Source of the DNA: Actinosynnema pretiosum
GTDB taxonomy: Bacteria > Actinomycetota > Actinomycetes > Mycobacteriales > Pseudonocardiaceae
NCBI RefSeq assembly: GCF_024171695.1
Contig: NZ_JAMTCF010000013.1
Location: 1 to 64,000 of the forward strand
Direction of reading: 5' to 3'
DNA length: 64,000 nucleotides
Part shown: piece after piece, positions 31,928-41,409 of the stretch
How positions within the stretch are numbered: the stretch's first letter is position 1
Layout: each line of letters begins with the position of its first letter
Notes under the pieces: model-generated
What the model saw: the letters and a program-made list of their open reading frames with translations, nothing else
Database searches by the model: none
Told to the model about the DNA's origin: nothing
Position numbers and translations under genes: made by a program

Positions 31928-33352
31928 GTGCGCCGACGTGTGAACCAACTGGATCAGGCACTGATGGAGCGCGTCGCCGACCTGCCGCCGTCGCGGCTGG
32001 ACCGGGGGCTGAAGGCGCTCACGAAGACCGCGAACCACAGCGTGCTGTGGTTCGCGGTGGCGGGCGTGCTGGCGCTGCGCAAGGGCAGGGGCAGGCACGC
32101 GGCGCTGCGCGGGATCGCCGCGATCGCGGGGGCCAGCGCGTCGGCGAACCTGGTCGGCAAGACCCTGTTCCCGCGCCGCCGCCCCGCCGCCGACCTGCTG
32201 GACGTGCCGCGCAGGCTGACCAAGCGGCCCACCTCGTCCTCGTTCCCGTCGGGGCACTCGGCGTCGGCCGCCGCGTTCACCACGGCGGTGGCCATGGATC
32301 ACCCGATCGCGGCGGTCGCGATCGCCCCGATCGCGGCGGCGGTGGCCTACTCGCGGGTGCACACCGGGGTGCACTGGCCGTCGGACGTGGCGGCGGGCGT
32401 GGCGGTCGGGGTGGGCGCGGGGCTGCTGACCCGGCGCTGGTGGCCGCTGGGCCGCGACGAGCCGGCGTCGGCCAGGGAGCACGCGTCGCTGGACGCCCTG
32501 GCGGAGGGCGAGGGGCTGGTCGTGGTGGTCAACCCCAGCGCCGGGTTCACCTCGGCGGACCCGTCCGAGGCGATCGCCGAGCAGTGGCCCAAGGCCATCC
32601 TGGTCGGGATCGACGAGCTGGGCGCCGTGCTGGAGCACCGGCCGCGCGCGCTGGGCGTCGCGGGCGGGGACGGGTCGGTGGCCGCGGTCGCGGCGGTGGC
32701 CGCCGAGAACCGGTTGCCGCTGGTCCTGGTGCCCGCCGGGTCGCTCAACCACTTCGCGCGCGACGTCGGCGTGACCGGGCTGTACGACACGGCGCGGGCG
32801 GTCGCGGCCGGTGACGGGGTGGTGGTGGACCTGTCGACGGTGCAGGTCGACGGGGCCGACCCGCGCTGGTTCGTGAACACGGCGAGCCTGGGCGGCTACC
32901 CGGACATGGTGCGGCTGCGCGACAAGCTCCAGCACCGGTGGGGCAAGTGGCCCGCCGCCGCGATCGCGATGGGGCGGGTGCTGGCCACGTCCAAGCCGCT
33001 GCGGGTGGAGCTGAACGGCGAGCCGCACCTGGTGTGGATGCTGTTCGTGGGCAACGGGCCGTACCGGCCGAAGGGGTTCGCACCGACCACCAGGCCCGCG
33101 CTGGACCGGGGGCTGATGGACGTGCGGTTCATCCGGGCCGACACGAGGATGTCGCGGACCCGGTTCTTCCTGGGCGCGCTGCTCGGGTCGCTGCACCGCA
33201 GCCGCACCTACCGGCACATGGAGACGCGGCGGTTGGACGTGCGGGTGCTGGGGCGGTCGGTGGCGATCGCGACGGACGGGGAGGTCGGGCCGACCGGGTC
33301 GCGGTTCTCGTTCCGGGCTCGGCCCGCCGCGCTGGGGATCTACCGGGCTTGA
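31928..33352 (+). CDS. Fused PAP2 phosphatase and diacylglycerol-kinase-family protein
   Basis: A 474-residue two-domain membrane-associated lipid enzyme. Residues 1-180 form a PAP2-type phosphatase with the three motifs KTLFPRRRP, PSGHSASAAAF and SRVHTGVHWPSD on hydrophobic helices. The second half (about 195-474) is a DAGK catalytic domain with VVVVNPSAGF, LGVAGGDGSVAAV and VLVPAGSLNHFARDVG. Such fusions could remove and add phosphate on related lipids; the exact lipids are unknown. The start is GTG at 31928, seven bases after TAACGT, a leaderless layout. It is divergent from pafA with only 81 bases between the two starts. Confidence 0.87.
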   Translation: MRRRVNQLDQALMERVADLPPSRLDRGLKALTKTANHSVLWFAVAGVLALRKGRGRHAALRGIAAIAGASASANLVGKTLFPRRRPAADLLDVPRRLTKRPTSSSFPSGHSASAAAFTTAVAMDHPIAAVAIAPIAAAVAYSRVHTGVHWPSDVAAGVAVGVGAGLLTRRWWPLGRDEPASAREHASLDALAEGEGLVVVVNPSAGFTSADPSEAIAEQWPKAILVGIDELGAVLEHRPRALGVAGGDGSVAAVAAVAAENRLPLVLVPAGSLNHFARDVGVTGLYDTARAVAAGDGVVVDLSTVQVDGADPRWFVNTASLGGYPDMVRLRDKLQHRWGKWPAAAIAMGRVLATSKPLRVELNGEPHLVWMLFVGNGPYRPKGFAPTTRPALDRGLMDVRFIRADTRMSRTRFFLGALLGSLHRSRTYRHMETRRLDVRVLGRSVAIATDGEVGPTGSRFSFRARPAALGIYRA

Positions 33353-33459
33353 GGCGCTCTCGGGTCCCCCGGCGGTCGGGTTGATCGACGTGGTCGCGCT
33401 CGGCCCCTAGGCTCGGCGGTGATCGCGGTTCCGGGCGGCGGGAAGGTGCGGGTAGGTCA

Positions 33460-36255
33460 GTGGGCGCCGGTCGGGCGGCAGCGGGCAGGGACGTCGAGGT
33501 CGAGGCGCTGCGGCAGGCGGTGGCGCGCGCGGCCGGGACCGGGTCGCCGCAGGTGGTGGAGGTCCACGGGGAACCGGGGATCGGCAAGACCGCGCTGCTG
33601 GACGAGCTGGCGGTCCTGGCGCTGGAGCGGTCGTTCGAGGTGGTCTCCGGGCGGGCCGGGGAGTACGAGCGCGGGGTGCCGTTCGGGATCGTCGCCGAGG
33701 CGCTCGGCGGGTTGAAGCCGGACGACACGACGCAGGCGCTGCTGGACTCGCTCACCCCCGAGGGCGCGCCGGGTGAGGCCGGGCAGGCCGGGGTCGCGCA
33801 CCGGTACCGGCTGCACCGGGCGGTGCGGCGCACGCTCGGCAGGCGGGCAAGGCCGTCGGGGCTGGTGGTGCTGCTGGACGACGTGCACTGGGCCGACGTG
33901 GCGTCGCTGGAGCTGCTGGAGTCGCTGCTGCTGGACCTGCCGGAGGCGCCGCTGGTCGTGGCGGTCGCGTACCGGGCGCACCAGGTGCCCGCCGGGCTGC
34001 CCGCCGCGCTGGGGCGCACCCGCGCCGAGGTGACCCGGTTGGCGCCCGCGCCGCTGGTGGAGCGGGACGTGGCGGTGCTGCTGCCGGACGTGCCCGCGCG
34101 CAGGCGGGAGCTGCTGACCAGGGTGAGCGGCGGGAACCCGCTGTACCTGGACGCGCTGGCGCGGTTGGACGAGCGGGCGCTGGCGGCGCTGGACCGGGAG
34201 CACACCGATCCCGAGGACCTGCCGCGCAGGCTGGGGGCGCTGCTGACCGGGGAGCTGCGGGACCTCGCGCCGGACCGGTTGCGGGTGGCGCACGCCGCGG
34301 CGGTCGCCGGGGACACCGCCGAGGTGGGGTTGCTGGTCGCGGTGGCGGGGCTGCCGGAGGACGAGGTGTTCGCGGCGGTCGACGAGCTGACGGAGCTGGG
34401 GGTGCTGCGGCCGTCCGGTGGGCGGTTCCGGTTCCGGCACCCGCTGGTCAGGGCGGCGGCGTACCAGTCGGCGGGGGCGGCGTGGCGGATCGGGGCGCAC
34501 CGGCGGGCCGAGGAGCACCTGCGGGCCTGCGGCGGGCCGCTCGCGCTGCGGGCGCACCACACGAGTCGGGCGGCCCGGCGGGACGACGTGGCGGTGGGGA
34601 CGCTGGTGGACGCGGCGGTGGTGGCGGTGGACAGCGCGCCCGCCAGCGCCGCCGGGTGGTTGCGGACGGCGTTGGAGCTGCTGCCCGAGGGGGACGGCCG
34701 GTCGGCCGGGCTGCGGGTGCTGCTGGCTCGGGCGGTCGGGTTGGCGGAGCGGCTGCCGGAGAGCAGGCGGATCCTGCACGGGGTGCTGGACTCGGCGGTG
34801 CCGGACCGGCGGGAGGCGGTGCGGTTCAGCGCGGTCGCGGACCGGCTGCTGGGGCGGTTCGACGAGTCGAGGGCGTTGCTGGAGGCCGAGCTGGCGGCGG
34901 GCGGGACCGGCGGCGGCCGGGGGCCGCTGCTGGTGGAGCTGGCGGCCACCGAGGTGCTGCGCGGGGACACCGCCTCGTGCGCGGCGCTGGCGCGCGAGGC
35001 CGTGGTGGACGGGCGGGAGCGCGGGGACCGGGGGCAGGAGGCCGCCGCGTCGATGCTGGTCGGGTTGACCTCGTTGCAGGACGGCGACGCCGGGGCCGCG
35101 CGGACCTGGGCCGCGTCGGCGGTGCGGTTGGTGGACGGGTTGCCGGACACGGCGCTGCGGGACCACCTGCACGTGCTGCCGCCACTGGGGTGGTTGGAGC
35201 TGCGGCTCGGGGCGCGGGAGGACGCCGAGCGGCACCTGCGGCGGGGCGAGGAGGTCGCGCTGGCCACCGGGCGGGCGCACGTGCGGCCGTACCTGCGGGT
35301 GGTGGTGGCCGACCTGGCCGCGTCGCGCGGGGAGCTGGCGGTGGCGGTGGAGACGGCCGAGGAGGCGCACGAGGCGGCCGAGGCGCTGGGGAGCCCGGAG
35401 CTGGCGGCGATGGCGGTGGCCGCGCGGATCGAGCCGGTGCTGTGGCGGCGGGGGCCCACGGCGGCGCTGGACCTGGCCGAGGAGGGGCGGCCCCGGTCCG
35501 GGTGGTGGGCGCGGGAGATGGACGCGGCGGTCGCGGTGGCGCTGGTCAGGGCCGGGGAGCTGCGGCGGGCCGGGGAGCTGGCCGGGCGGCACGCGGGCGC
35601 CGGGGGAACGCGGGCGCGCGGACTGGCCTCGGTGCGGTGGTGCGGGGTGCTGGCGGTGTGCCAGGCCGGGGGCGGGGCGTGGAACGAGGCGCTGGGGCTG
35701 GCCGAGCACGCGGTGCGGGTGGCGGACGAGCTGGGGATCGCGTTCCAGCGGGGTGAGGCCGCGCTGGCTCGGGCCGGGGTGCTGGCGGCCTGCGGGCGGT
35801 TGGCCGAGTCGGTGGACGAGGCCGGGGTGGCGGTGGAGCGGTTCGGCGAGGCCGAGGCCCCGCTGCAGGTCGCGCTGGGGCACGAGCGGGCGGCGTCGTC
35901 GTTGGCCGCCGCCGGGGACTTCGAGGCGGCTCGGGCGGCGTTCGGGCGGGCCAAGAGCGGGTTCTCGGCGTGCGGGGCGCTGTGGTTGCTGGGGCGGGTC
36001 CGGGCCGGGGAGTCGCGGTTGGGGGCTCGGGCGCCCAGGCCCCGGCGGCCCGAGGCGGTGGGGACCGTGGAGGCGTTGTCGGGGCGGGAGCGGGAGGTCG
36101 CCCGGCTGGTGGGCGAGGGGTTGACCAACCGGGAGATCGCCGAGCGGTTGTCGTTGTCGGCGAAGACGGTCGAGGCGCACCTGGCGCGGGTGTTCACGAA
36201 GTTGGGGGTGCGGTCCAGGGTGGGCGTGGTGCAGCGGTTGTCCGGGCGGGGGTGA
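33460..36255 (+). CDS. Large ATP-binding LuxR (LAL) family regulator
   Basis: A 931-residue transcriptional regulator of the MalT-like LAL type common in actinomycetes. The N-terminal STAND ATPase has Walker A GEPGIGKTALL near residues 37-47 and Walker B LVVLLDDVHWADVAS. A long helical, TPR-like middle part follows. The C-terminal LuxR helix-turn-helix reads LSGREREVARLVGEGLTNRE and SLSAKTVEAHLARVFTKLGV. The start is GTG at 33460; a TAGGCT box at 33408-33413 would give a leader of about 40 bases. No adjacent gene is an obvious target. A GC hairpin ends it opposite a TetR gene. Confidence 0.88.
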   Translation: MGAGRAAAGRDVEVEALRQAVARAAGTGSPQVVEVHGEPGIGKTALLDELAVLALERSFEVVSGRAGEYERGVPFGIVAEALGGLKPDDTTQALLDSLTPEGAPGEAGQAGVAHRYRLHRAVRRTLGRRARPSGLVVLLDDVHWADVASLELLESLLLDLPEAPLVVAVAYRAHQVPAGLPAALGRTRAEVTRLAPAPLVERDVAVLLPDVPARRRELLTRVSGGNPLYLDALARLDERALAALDREHTDPEDLPRRLGALLTGELRDLAPDRLRVAHAAAVAGDTAEVGLLVAVAGLPEDEVFAAVDELTELGVLRPSGGRFRFRHPLVRAAAYQSAGAAWRIGAHRRAEEHLRACGGPLALRAHHTSRAARRDDVAVGTLVDAAVVAVDSAPASAAGWLRTALELLPEGDGRSAGLRVLLARAVGLAERLPESRRILHGVLDSAVPDRREAVRFSAVADRLLGRFDESRALLEAELAAGGTGGGRGPLLVELAATEVLRGDTASCAALAREAVVDGRERGDRGQEAAASMLVGLTSLQDGDAGAARTWAASAVRLVDGLPDTALRDHLHVLPPLGWLELRLGAREDAERHLRRGEEVALATGRAHVRPYLRVVVADLAASRGELAVAVETAEEAHEAAEALGSPELAAMAVAARIEPVLWRRGPTAALDLAEEGRPRSGWWAREMDAAVAVALVRAGELRRAGELAGRHAGAGGTRARGLASVRWCGVLAVCQAGGGAWNEALGLAEHAVRVADELGIAFQRGEAALARAGVLAACGRLAESVDEAGVAVERFGEAEAPLQVALGHERAASSLAAAGDFEAARAAFGRAKSGFSACGALWLLGRVRAGESRLGARAPRPRRPEAVGTVEALSGREREVARLVGEGLTNREIAERLSLSAKTVEAHLARVFTKLGVRSRVGVVQRLSGRG

Positions 36256-36260
36256 CCGGG

Positions 36261-36287
36261 CGCCCGCGCGCGTGGGTCGCGCGGGCG
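36261..36287. terminator. Hairpin between LAL and TetR genes
   Basis: A 10-bp perfect stem (CGCCCGCGCG and complement) with a seven-base loop, between two convergent genes. Confidence 0.65.
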
Positions 36288-36299
36288 GGGGCCGCGTGG

Positions 36300-36893
36300 T
36301 CAGGCGCGGGCGGCTGCGATCAGGATCGCGGCTGACTCGGTGGCCGACGCGAGCAGGGCCTGCTCGTCCGGGACGAAGCGGCGGGCGAAGCCGGTCAGCA
36401 GCAGGACCGCGTGGCCGTGGGCGGTCGCCACCAGCTTCTCCAGCAGGGCCAGGGCCGCCTCCGGGGTCCCGGTGACGGTCAGGGCGTCCGGGAGCAGGTG
36501 GTCCATCACGGCCCGGCCCGCCTCGGCCAGGGCCCGGTCGTCGCGCGCGCGCAGCTCTTCGGCGAACACGAGGTCGATCCCCGCTCGGTGGCGCGCGGTG
36601 ACGACGGCGCAGGCTCCTGCGGCTGCGGCCAGGCGGGCCTCCGGGGTGGGCAGGGGCGCGGTGGCCCGGCGCATCTCCTCGGCCAGCAGGGTCGCCAGCC
36701 TGGTCGCCACCGCCGCGAGCAGGTCCTCCCGGCCGGGGAAGTGCCGGTAGGGGGCTCCGGGGCTGACGCCGGTCCGGCGGGCGGCCTCGGCCACGGACAG
36801 GGCGGGCAGGCCGCCTTCGGCGACCAGGGTCAGACCGGCGTCCACGAGCGCTGCTCGCAGGTCGCCGTGGTGGTAGGTCGGGCGCTTGGCCAC
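36300..36893 (-). CDS. TetR family repressor (divergent to SDR gene)
   Basis: A 197-residue DNA-binding regulator. The helix-turn-helix region is YHHGDLRAALVDAGLTLVAE with SVAEAARRTGVSPGAPYRHF, and a WHG-like ligand domain follows (FAEELRARDDRALAEAG, LVATAHGHAVLLLTGFARRF). The GTG at 36893 has GAGGAG six bases before. Two copies of a palindrome lie in the 97-base divergent interval with the SDR gene, one covering the SDR -10 box, so it very likely represses the SDR gene and itself in the absence of an effector. Confidence 0.9.
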   Translation of the reverse strand: MAKRPTYHHGDLRAALVDAGLTLVAEGGLPALSVAEAARRTGVSPGAPYRHFPGREDLLAAVATRLATLLAEEMRRATAPLPTPEARLAAAAGACAVVTARHRAGIDLVFAEELRARDDRALAEAGRAVMDHLLPDALTVTGTPEAALALLEKLVATAHGHAVLLLTGFARRFVPDEQALLASATESAAILIAAARA

Positions 36894-36911
36894 GGGGCGC
36901 TCCTCACGCGC

Positions 36912-36964
36912 TCGACAAGTCGGTGAGAGACCTCTTACATTGGAGTGTGTAAGAGGTCTCTTAC
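36912..36964 (+). promoter_or_regulatory. SDR promoter with two TetR-type operators
   Basis: Operator 1 GTGAGAGACCTCTTAC (36923-36938) and operator 2 GTAAGAGGTCTCTTAC (36949-36964) share the pattern GTAAGAG-N2-CTCTTAC and are 26 bp apart centre to centre. The plus-strand promoter TCGACA (36912-36917), 18 bases, TACATT (36936-36941) is overlapped by operator 1. Confidence 0.75.
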
Positions 36965-36990
36965 ACGAGTGCTCGTTCCAGGAGGTCCCA

Positions 36991-37740
36991 TTGTCGGGCA
37001 ACGCGGATCGGATCAGCGGCAAGGTCGTCGTCGTCACGGGCGGCGGCAGCGGGATCGGGGCCGCCACGGCCCGGCTGCTCGGCGGGCTCGGGGCGCGGGT
37101 CGCGCTCGGGGCCCGGCGGGCGGAGCGGGCCGAGGAGGTCGCCGCCGAGGTGCGGGCGGGCGGGGGCGCGGCGGTCGCGGTGGGGGTGGACGTGCGGCGG
37201 CGGGAGGAGGTGCGGGAGCTGGTCGGGGTGGCGCTGGAGCGGTTCGGCGGGGTGGACGTGCTGGTGGCCAACGCCGGGGTGATGCCGGTGTCGCCGCTGG
37301 ACGAGCTGCGGGTGGACGACTGGGAGGCCATGGTCGACACGAACTTCAAGGGGGTGCTGCACGGGGTCGCCGCGGCGCTGCCGGTGTTCCGGGCGCAGGG
37401 GCGGGGGCACTTCGTGCACGTCGCGTCCACCTCGGCGCACCGGGTCGTGCCCGCCCAGGCGGTGTACTCGGCGACCAAGGCGGCGGTCCGGACGTTCTCC
37501 GAGGGGCTGCGGCAGGAGGCGGGTGAGCGGCTCAGGGTCACGGTCGTCTCGCCGGGGTTCACCGCCACCGCGTTCGCCGAGCACGTGACCAGCCCGGCCG
37601 CGCGGGAGGGGTTGAAGGCGCTGGGCGAGGACACCGCGATGCCGCCGGTCGCGGTGGCCGAGGCGATCGCCTACGCCATCGGGCAGCCGGACGGGGTGGA
37701 CGTCGGGGAGATCGTGGTCCGGCCCACCGCCCAGGCGTGA
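36991..37740 (+). CDS. Short-chain dehydrogenase/reductase (SDR)
   Basis: A 249-residue NAD(P)-dependent oxidoreductase. The cofactor motif is VVVTGGGSGIGAATARLLG, followed by VANAGVMPVSPLDEL, and the catalytic Ser-Tyr-Lys lies in HVASTSAHRVVPAQAVYSATKAAV. It resembles the COG4221 classical SDRs. I chose TTG at 36991 because AGGAGG lies five bases upstream and the product starts normally; no ATG or GTG fits better. It is divergent from a TetR gene and carries strong TetR-type operators, suggesting induction by a small molecule that may be its substrate. The substrate is unknown. Confidence 0.88.
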   Translation: MSGNADRISGKVVVVTGGGSGIGAATARLLGGLGARVALGARRAERAEEVAAEVRAGGGAAVAVGVDVRRREEVRELVGVALERFGGVDVLVANAGVMPVSPLDELRVDDWEAMVDTNFKGVLHGVAAALPVFRAQGRGHFVHVASTSAHRVVPAQAVYSATKAAVRTFSEGLRQEAGERLRVTVVSPGFTATAFAEHVTSPAAREGLKALGEDTAMPPVAVAEAIAYAIGQPDGVDVGEIVVRPTAQA

Positions 37741-37769
37741 CCTCCGACCGGTGCGAACGGCCGGAAGCG

Positions 37770-37809
37770 CCCGAGGCCGTCCCCACCGCGCGGTGGGGAC
37801 GGCCTCGGG
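37770..37809. terminator. Long bidirectional hairpin between SDR and prcA
   Basis: A 19-bp perfect stem (arm begins CCCGAGGCCGTCCCC) around a CG centre, between the convergent SDR and prcA genes. Confidence 0.8.
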
Positions 37810-37822
37810 GGCTCGACCGGGG

Positions 37823-38605
37823 TCAGGCCTTGTCGTCGTTCGGCGGGAGGTTCACGTCCTTCGCGGACTTCGCGTCGTCCGCGTCCGGGGCCGCGTCCGC
37901 CGTCTCCTCCAGCAGGGCCGCCAGCGCGGTGGCCTTGAGCCTGCGGAACGCGCGCCTCGGGCGGTCGCGCTCCAGGACGGCCGCCTCCAGGTTCGCGGCC
38001 TCCAGGAGGTCCGGCTTGCCGTTGCCGGTGGACGCCGAGCCCGCGCTCAGCGCCTTCACGGCCACGCGCAGCGCCGCCGCCAGGTCGAGGCCCTCCTCGT
38101 AGGCCTCCTTCAGCGCCGTCGCCGTCGTCTCGGCCTGACCGCCCATCACGGCGTGCTGCGGCTCCTCCACGATCGAGCCGTCGTAGGTCAGCCGGTAGAG
38201 GGTGTCGTGCTCCGGGGTGTGACCGACCTCGGCCACGCAGATCTCCACCTCCAGCGGCTTGATCTGCTCGGTGAAGATCGAGCCGAGGGTCTGCGCGTAC
38301 ACGTTCGCCAGCGAGCGGCCCGTCACGTCGCGCGGGTCGTTCTGGTAGCCGCGCACGTCGGCGAAGCGGATGCCCGCCTGCCGCAGGTTCTCGAACTCGC
38401 TGTACCGGCCCACGGCCGCGAAGCCGATCCGGTCGTAGATCTCGGAGACCTTGTGCAGGGTGCTCGACGGGTTCTCGGCCACGAACAGCACGCCGTCGGC
38501 GTACCTGAGCACGACGACGCTGCGGCCCCTGGAAATGCCCTTCCTCGCGTACTCCGAGCGGTCCCGCAGGATCTGCTCGGGTGAGGCGTACAACGGCATC
38601 GTCAC
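37823..38605 (-). CDS. prcA: Proteasome alpha subunit
   Basis: A 260-residue alpha subunit that forms the outer rings and gate of the 20S core. It begins [29 protein letters not shown] (shown here as residues 3-31), the usual gating segment, then [17 protein letters not shown]. The fold continues with [19 protein letters not shown] and [20 protein letters not shown]. The C-terminal 40 residues are acidic and Ala-rich ([15 protein letters not shown]). There is no N-terminal catalytic Thr. The GTG at 38605 fits an AGGAG site; an ATG two codons later is possible. It is the last gene of dop-pup-prcB-prcA and ends at a long hairpin. Confidence 0.97.
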   Translation of the reverse strand: MTMPLYASPEQILRDRSEYARKGISRGRSVVVLRYADGVLFVAENPSSTLHKVSEIYDRIGFAAVGRYSEFENLRQAGIRFADVRGYQNDPRDVTGRSLANVYAQTLGSIFTEQIKPLEVEICVAEVGHTPEHDTLYRLTYDGSIVEEPQHAVMGGQAETTATALKEAYEEGLDLAAALRVAVKALSAGSASTGNGKPDLLEAANLEAAVLERDRPRRAFRRLKATALAALLEETADAAPDADDAKSAKDVNLPPNDDKA

Positions 38606-38649
38606 TGGTGCGGCTCCTGGGCTCGGGCGGACAACACGGGGGGCACGGC

Positions 38650-39498
38650 TCAGCCCGCCGGGCGGGCGCGGCGGCCCTCGACGACGGTCTCGGCGATGGC
38701 CGAGGTCCGCTCCTCGGGCAGGTGGGCGGCGCCGTCGGCGGTGACCGTGACGACCACCGGGAAGATCCGGCGGACCAGGTCGGGGCCGCCGGTGGCCGAG
38801 TCGTCGTCGGCCGCGTCGTACAGGGCCTCGACGGCCGCGCGCACGGCCGCGTCGGCGTCCGCGTCGGGGTCGTAGAGCTTCTTCAGGGCGGACTTGGCGA
38901 ACAGCGAGCCCGAGCCGACCGACTGGTAGCCCAGGGTCTCCTCGAAGCGGGCGCCGGTCACGTCGTACGACACGATCCGCCCGGCCCGGTCGGGGTCGGG
39001 GGCGTCGGTGTCGTAGCCGACGAACAGCGGGACGACGGCGAGACCGGCCAGCGCGGCGTCCAGGTTGCCCTTGACCATGCCGGAGAGCCGGTTGGCCTTG
39101 CCGTCCAGGGACAGCGAGACGCCCTCGATCTTCTCGTAGTGCCGCAGCTCGACCGCGAACAGCCGCACGATCTCGATCGCGATGCCCGCGGTGCCCGCGA
39201 TGCCCACCGCCGAGTAGTCGTCGGTGACGAAGACCTTCTTCATGTCGCGCTGGGCGATGACGTTGCCCATGGTGGCGCGCCGGTCGCCCGCGATGACCAC
39301 GCCGCCCTTGAAGGTCAGCGCGACGATCGTGGTGCCGTGGGCCGCCTGCACGACGCTCCCCTCGGGGAAGGACCGCGCGGTGGGCAGGAGCTCGGGCGCC
39401 TGCGCGCGAAGGAAGTCGGTGAACGACGAAGACCCCGGCCTGAGGTAGGCCGGGGGCAGCGACGCGGCCGGGTAGCGCCCGGTCGAGCTGTTGTCCAT
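38650..39498 (-). CDS. prcB: Proteasome beta subunit (precursor)
   Basis: A 282-residue catalytic subunit. A 55-residue propeptide ends AAHG, and self-cleavage would expose Thr56 in [20 protein letters not shown]. Lys and Asp of the catalytic set are in the [11 protein letters not shown] and [10 protein letters not shown] regions; [17 protein letters not shown] is the conserved region near the C-terminus. The ATG at 39498 has AGGAG about twelve bases before. It lies 44 bases upstream of prcA and 63 bases downstream of pup, consistent with one operon. Confidence 0.97.
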   Translation of the reverse strand: MDNSSTGRYPAASLPPAYLRPGSSSFTDFLRAQAPELLPTARSFPEGSVVQAAHGTTIVALTFKGGVVIAGDRRATMGNVIAQRDMKKVFVTDDYSAVGIAGTAGIAIEIVRLFAVELRHYEKIEGVSLSLDGKANRLSGMVKGNLDAALAGLAVVPLFVGYDTDAPDPDRAGRIVSYDVTGARFEETLGYQSVGSGSLFAKSALKKLYDPDADADAAVRAAVEALYDAADDDSATGGPDLVRRIFPVVVTVTADGAAHLPEERTSAIAETVVEGRRARPAG

Positions 39499-39561
39499 GT
39501 GCTGTTTCTTCTCCTGTCCCGCAGGCTCGTGCTGACTACCGGCAGAGGTGACCGGCGGCCG

Positions 39562-39756
39562 TCACTCGCCGCCCTTCTGCACGTACGCGCGGACGAAGTC
39601 CTCCGCGTTCTCCTCCAGCACGTCGTCGATCTCGTCGAGGATGGCGTCGACGTCCTCGCCGAGCTTCTCGCGGCGCTCCTGGCCGGCAGCCGCCGCGGCG
39701 TCACCGCCGTCGTCGCCGTCGCCGCCGCCCTGCCGCTGAACCTGTTCCTGGGCCAT
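39562..39756 (-). CDS. pup: Prokaryotic ubiquitin-like protein Pup
   Basis: A 64-residue, mostly disordered protein modifier, the same length as mycobacterial Pup. The N-terminus is Gln/Gly/Asp-rich (AQEQVQRQGGGDGDDGG), the helix bound by Mpa is in LGEDVDAILDEIDDVLEENA, and the tail is FVRAYVQKGGE. It ends in Glu, not Gln, so it can be used by PafA without the deamidation step that Dop performs on GGQ forms. The ATG at 39756 has GGAGG five bases before; an upstream extension with two cysteines is unlikely. It is followed by prcB and preceded by dop. Confidence 0.96.
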   Translation of the reverse strand: MAQEQVQRQGGGDGDDGGDAAAAAGQERREKLGEDVDAILDEIDDVLEENAEDFVRAYVQKGGE

Positions 39757-39855
39757 GCCGACCTCCCCGGTCCTCGGGTCCTGCCCGGTCAACACTACCG
39801 AGCAGGACTGACATTCCACGTCTGCCACTCGGGGCTGGTGATCAGCCCTGGGCGA

Positions 39856-41355
39856 TCAGCCCCTGGTGAGCGCGTCCACCAGCTCCTCGGCGGTGTCGGC
39901 GGCCTCCAGCAGGGCTCCGACGTGCGCCTTCGTGCCGCGCAGGGGTTCGAGGGTGGGGATGCGGACCAGCGACTCGCGACCCAGGTCGAAGATCACCGAG
40001 TCCCAGGAGGCGGCGGCGACGGCGCTCGGGTAGCGCTCGAGGCAGCGGCCCCGGAAGTACGCCCTGGTGTCCTCCGGAGGGGTGAACACGGCCTCCCGCA
40101 CCTCCTCCTCGCTGACCAGGCGCTTCATCGAGCCGCGCGCGACGAGCCGGTTGTACAGGCCCTTGTCCAGCCGCACGTCCGAGTACTGGAGGTCGACCAG
40201 GTGCAGCCGGGGCGAGCCCCAGGCCAGGCCGTCGCGGGCGCGGTAGCCCTCCAGCAGGCGCAGCTTGGCGACCCAGTCGAGCCGGTCGGCGCACTCCTGC
40301 GGGTCGCGGGCCAGCGCGTCCAGGACCTCGCCCCAGGTGCGCAGCACGTCCCGGTCGCCGTAGCCCTCCTTCTCGACGAACTCGCAGGCCCGCTCGTAGT
40401 AGGCGAACTGGAGGTCGAGCCCGGTGAACTTGCGCCCGCCCGCCAGCTCCACGCTCGCCTTGAGGGTCGGGTCGTGGCTGATGCGGTGCACGGCGCGCAC
40501 CGGGTCGAGCAGCCGCAGGTCGTCGAAGCGGCGACCGGCCTCGATCATGTCGAGCACGAGCGAGGCGGTGCCGACCTTGAGGTACGTGGAGTACTCGGCC
40601 AGGTTGGCGTCGCCGATGATCACGTGCAGCCTGCGGTACTTGTCCGCGTCGGCGTGCGGCTCGTCGCGGGTGTTGATGATGCCGCGCTTGAGCGTGGTCT
40701 CCAGGCCGACCTCGACCTCGATGTAGTCGGCGCGCTGGGAGAGCTGGAACCCGGCCTCCTCGCCCGACGCGCCGACGCCGACGCGGCCGGAGCCGGTGAT
40801 CACCTGGCGGGAGGCGAAGAACGGGGTGAGGCCGGCGATCACCGAGGTGAACGGGGTGCTGCGCTGCATCAGGTAGTTCTCGTGGGTGCCGTAGCTGGCG
40901 CCCTTGCCGTCCACGTTGTTCTTGTACAGCTGGAGGCGCGGCTGGCCGGGGACGGTGGCGGCGCGCATGGCCGCCTCCTCCATGACCCGCTCCCCCGCCT
41001 TGTCCCAGATGACCGCGTCGCGGGCGTTGGTGACCTCGGGGGCGGAGTACTCGGGGTGGGCGTGGTCGACGTACAGCCTGGCCCCGTTGGTCAGGATGAC
41101 GTTGGCCGCGCCCAGGTCCTCCACGTCGCCGTCGCCGGGGCCGGGGTGCCCGCCGGGGTGGCCGAGGTCGAAGCCCCGCGCGTCGCGCAGCGGGGACTCG
41201 ACCTCGTAGTCCCAGCGGGCGCGCCGGGCGCGGGGCACGTCGGCGGCTGCCGCGTACGCCAGCACCACCTGGGTGGAGGTGAGCACCGGGTTCGCGGTGG
41301 CGTCACCCGGCACAGCGATGCCGTACTCGACTTCCGTTCCCATGATCCGCCGCAT
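39856..41355 (-). CDS. dop: Depupylase / Pup deamidase Dop
   Basis: A 499-residue PafA paralogue that removes Pup from proteins and, where needed, deamidates Pup-Gln. The nucleotide site begins [13 protein letters not shown] with Glu at 8 and 10, and the key Asp is in [13 protein letters not shown] (97). The Dop-specific loop is present at about residues 40-82, rich in Arg, Gly and Asp, which PafA lacks. [20 protein letters not shown] and [19 protein letters not shown] follow. The ATG is seven bases after TAGGCT (41363-41368). Because Pup here already ends in Glu, depupylation should be its main activity. Confidence 0.96.
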   Translation of the reverse strand: MRRIMGTEVEYGIAVPGDATANPVLTSTQVVLAYAAAADVPRARRARWDYEVESPLRDARGFDLGHPGGHPGPGDGDVEDLGAANVILTNGARLYVDHAHPEYSAPEVTNARDAVIWDKAGERVMEEAAMRAATVPGQPRLQLYKNNVDGKGASYGTHENYLMQRSTPFTSVIAGLTPFFASRQVITGSGRVGVGASGEEAGFQLSQRADYIEVEVGLETTLKRGIINTRDEPHADADKYRRLHVIIGDANLAEYSTYLKVGTASLVLDMIEAGRRFDDLRLLDPVRAVHRISHDPTLKASVELAGGRKFTGLDLQFAYYERACEFVEKEGYGDRDVLRTWGEVLDALARDPQECADRLDWVAKLRLLEGYRARDGLAWGSPRLHLVDLQYSDVRLDKGLYNRLVARGSMKRLVSEEEVREAVFTPPEDTRAYFRGRCLERYPSAVAAASWDSVIFDLGRESLVRIPTLEPLRGTKAHVGALLEAADTAEELVDALTRG

Positions 41356-41362
41356 ACTGCGC

Positions 41363-41368
41363 AGCCTA
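41363..41368 (-). promoter_or_regulatory. -10 box of leaderless dop
   Basis: TAGGCT on the minus strand, seven bases before the ATG at 41355; it would drive the dop-pup-prcB-prcA unit. Confidence 0.55.
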
Positions 41369-41409
41369 CGGCGTGACGCGCCCCGCGTGCCGGTGGACGA
41401 GCCGGTTTC

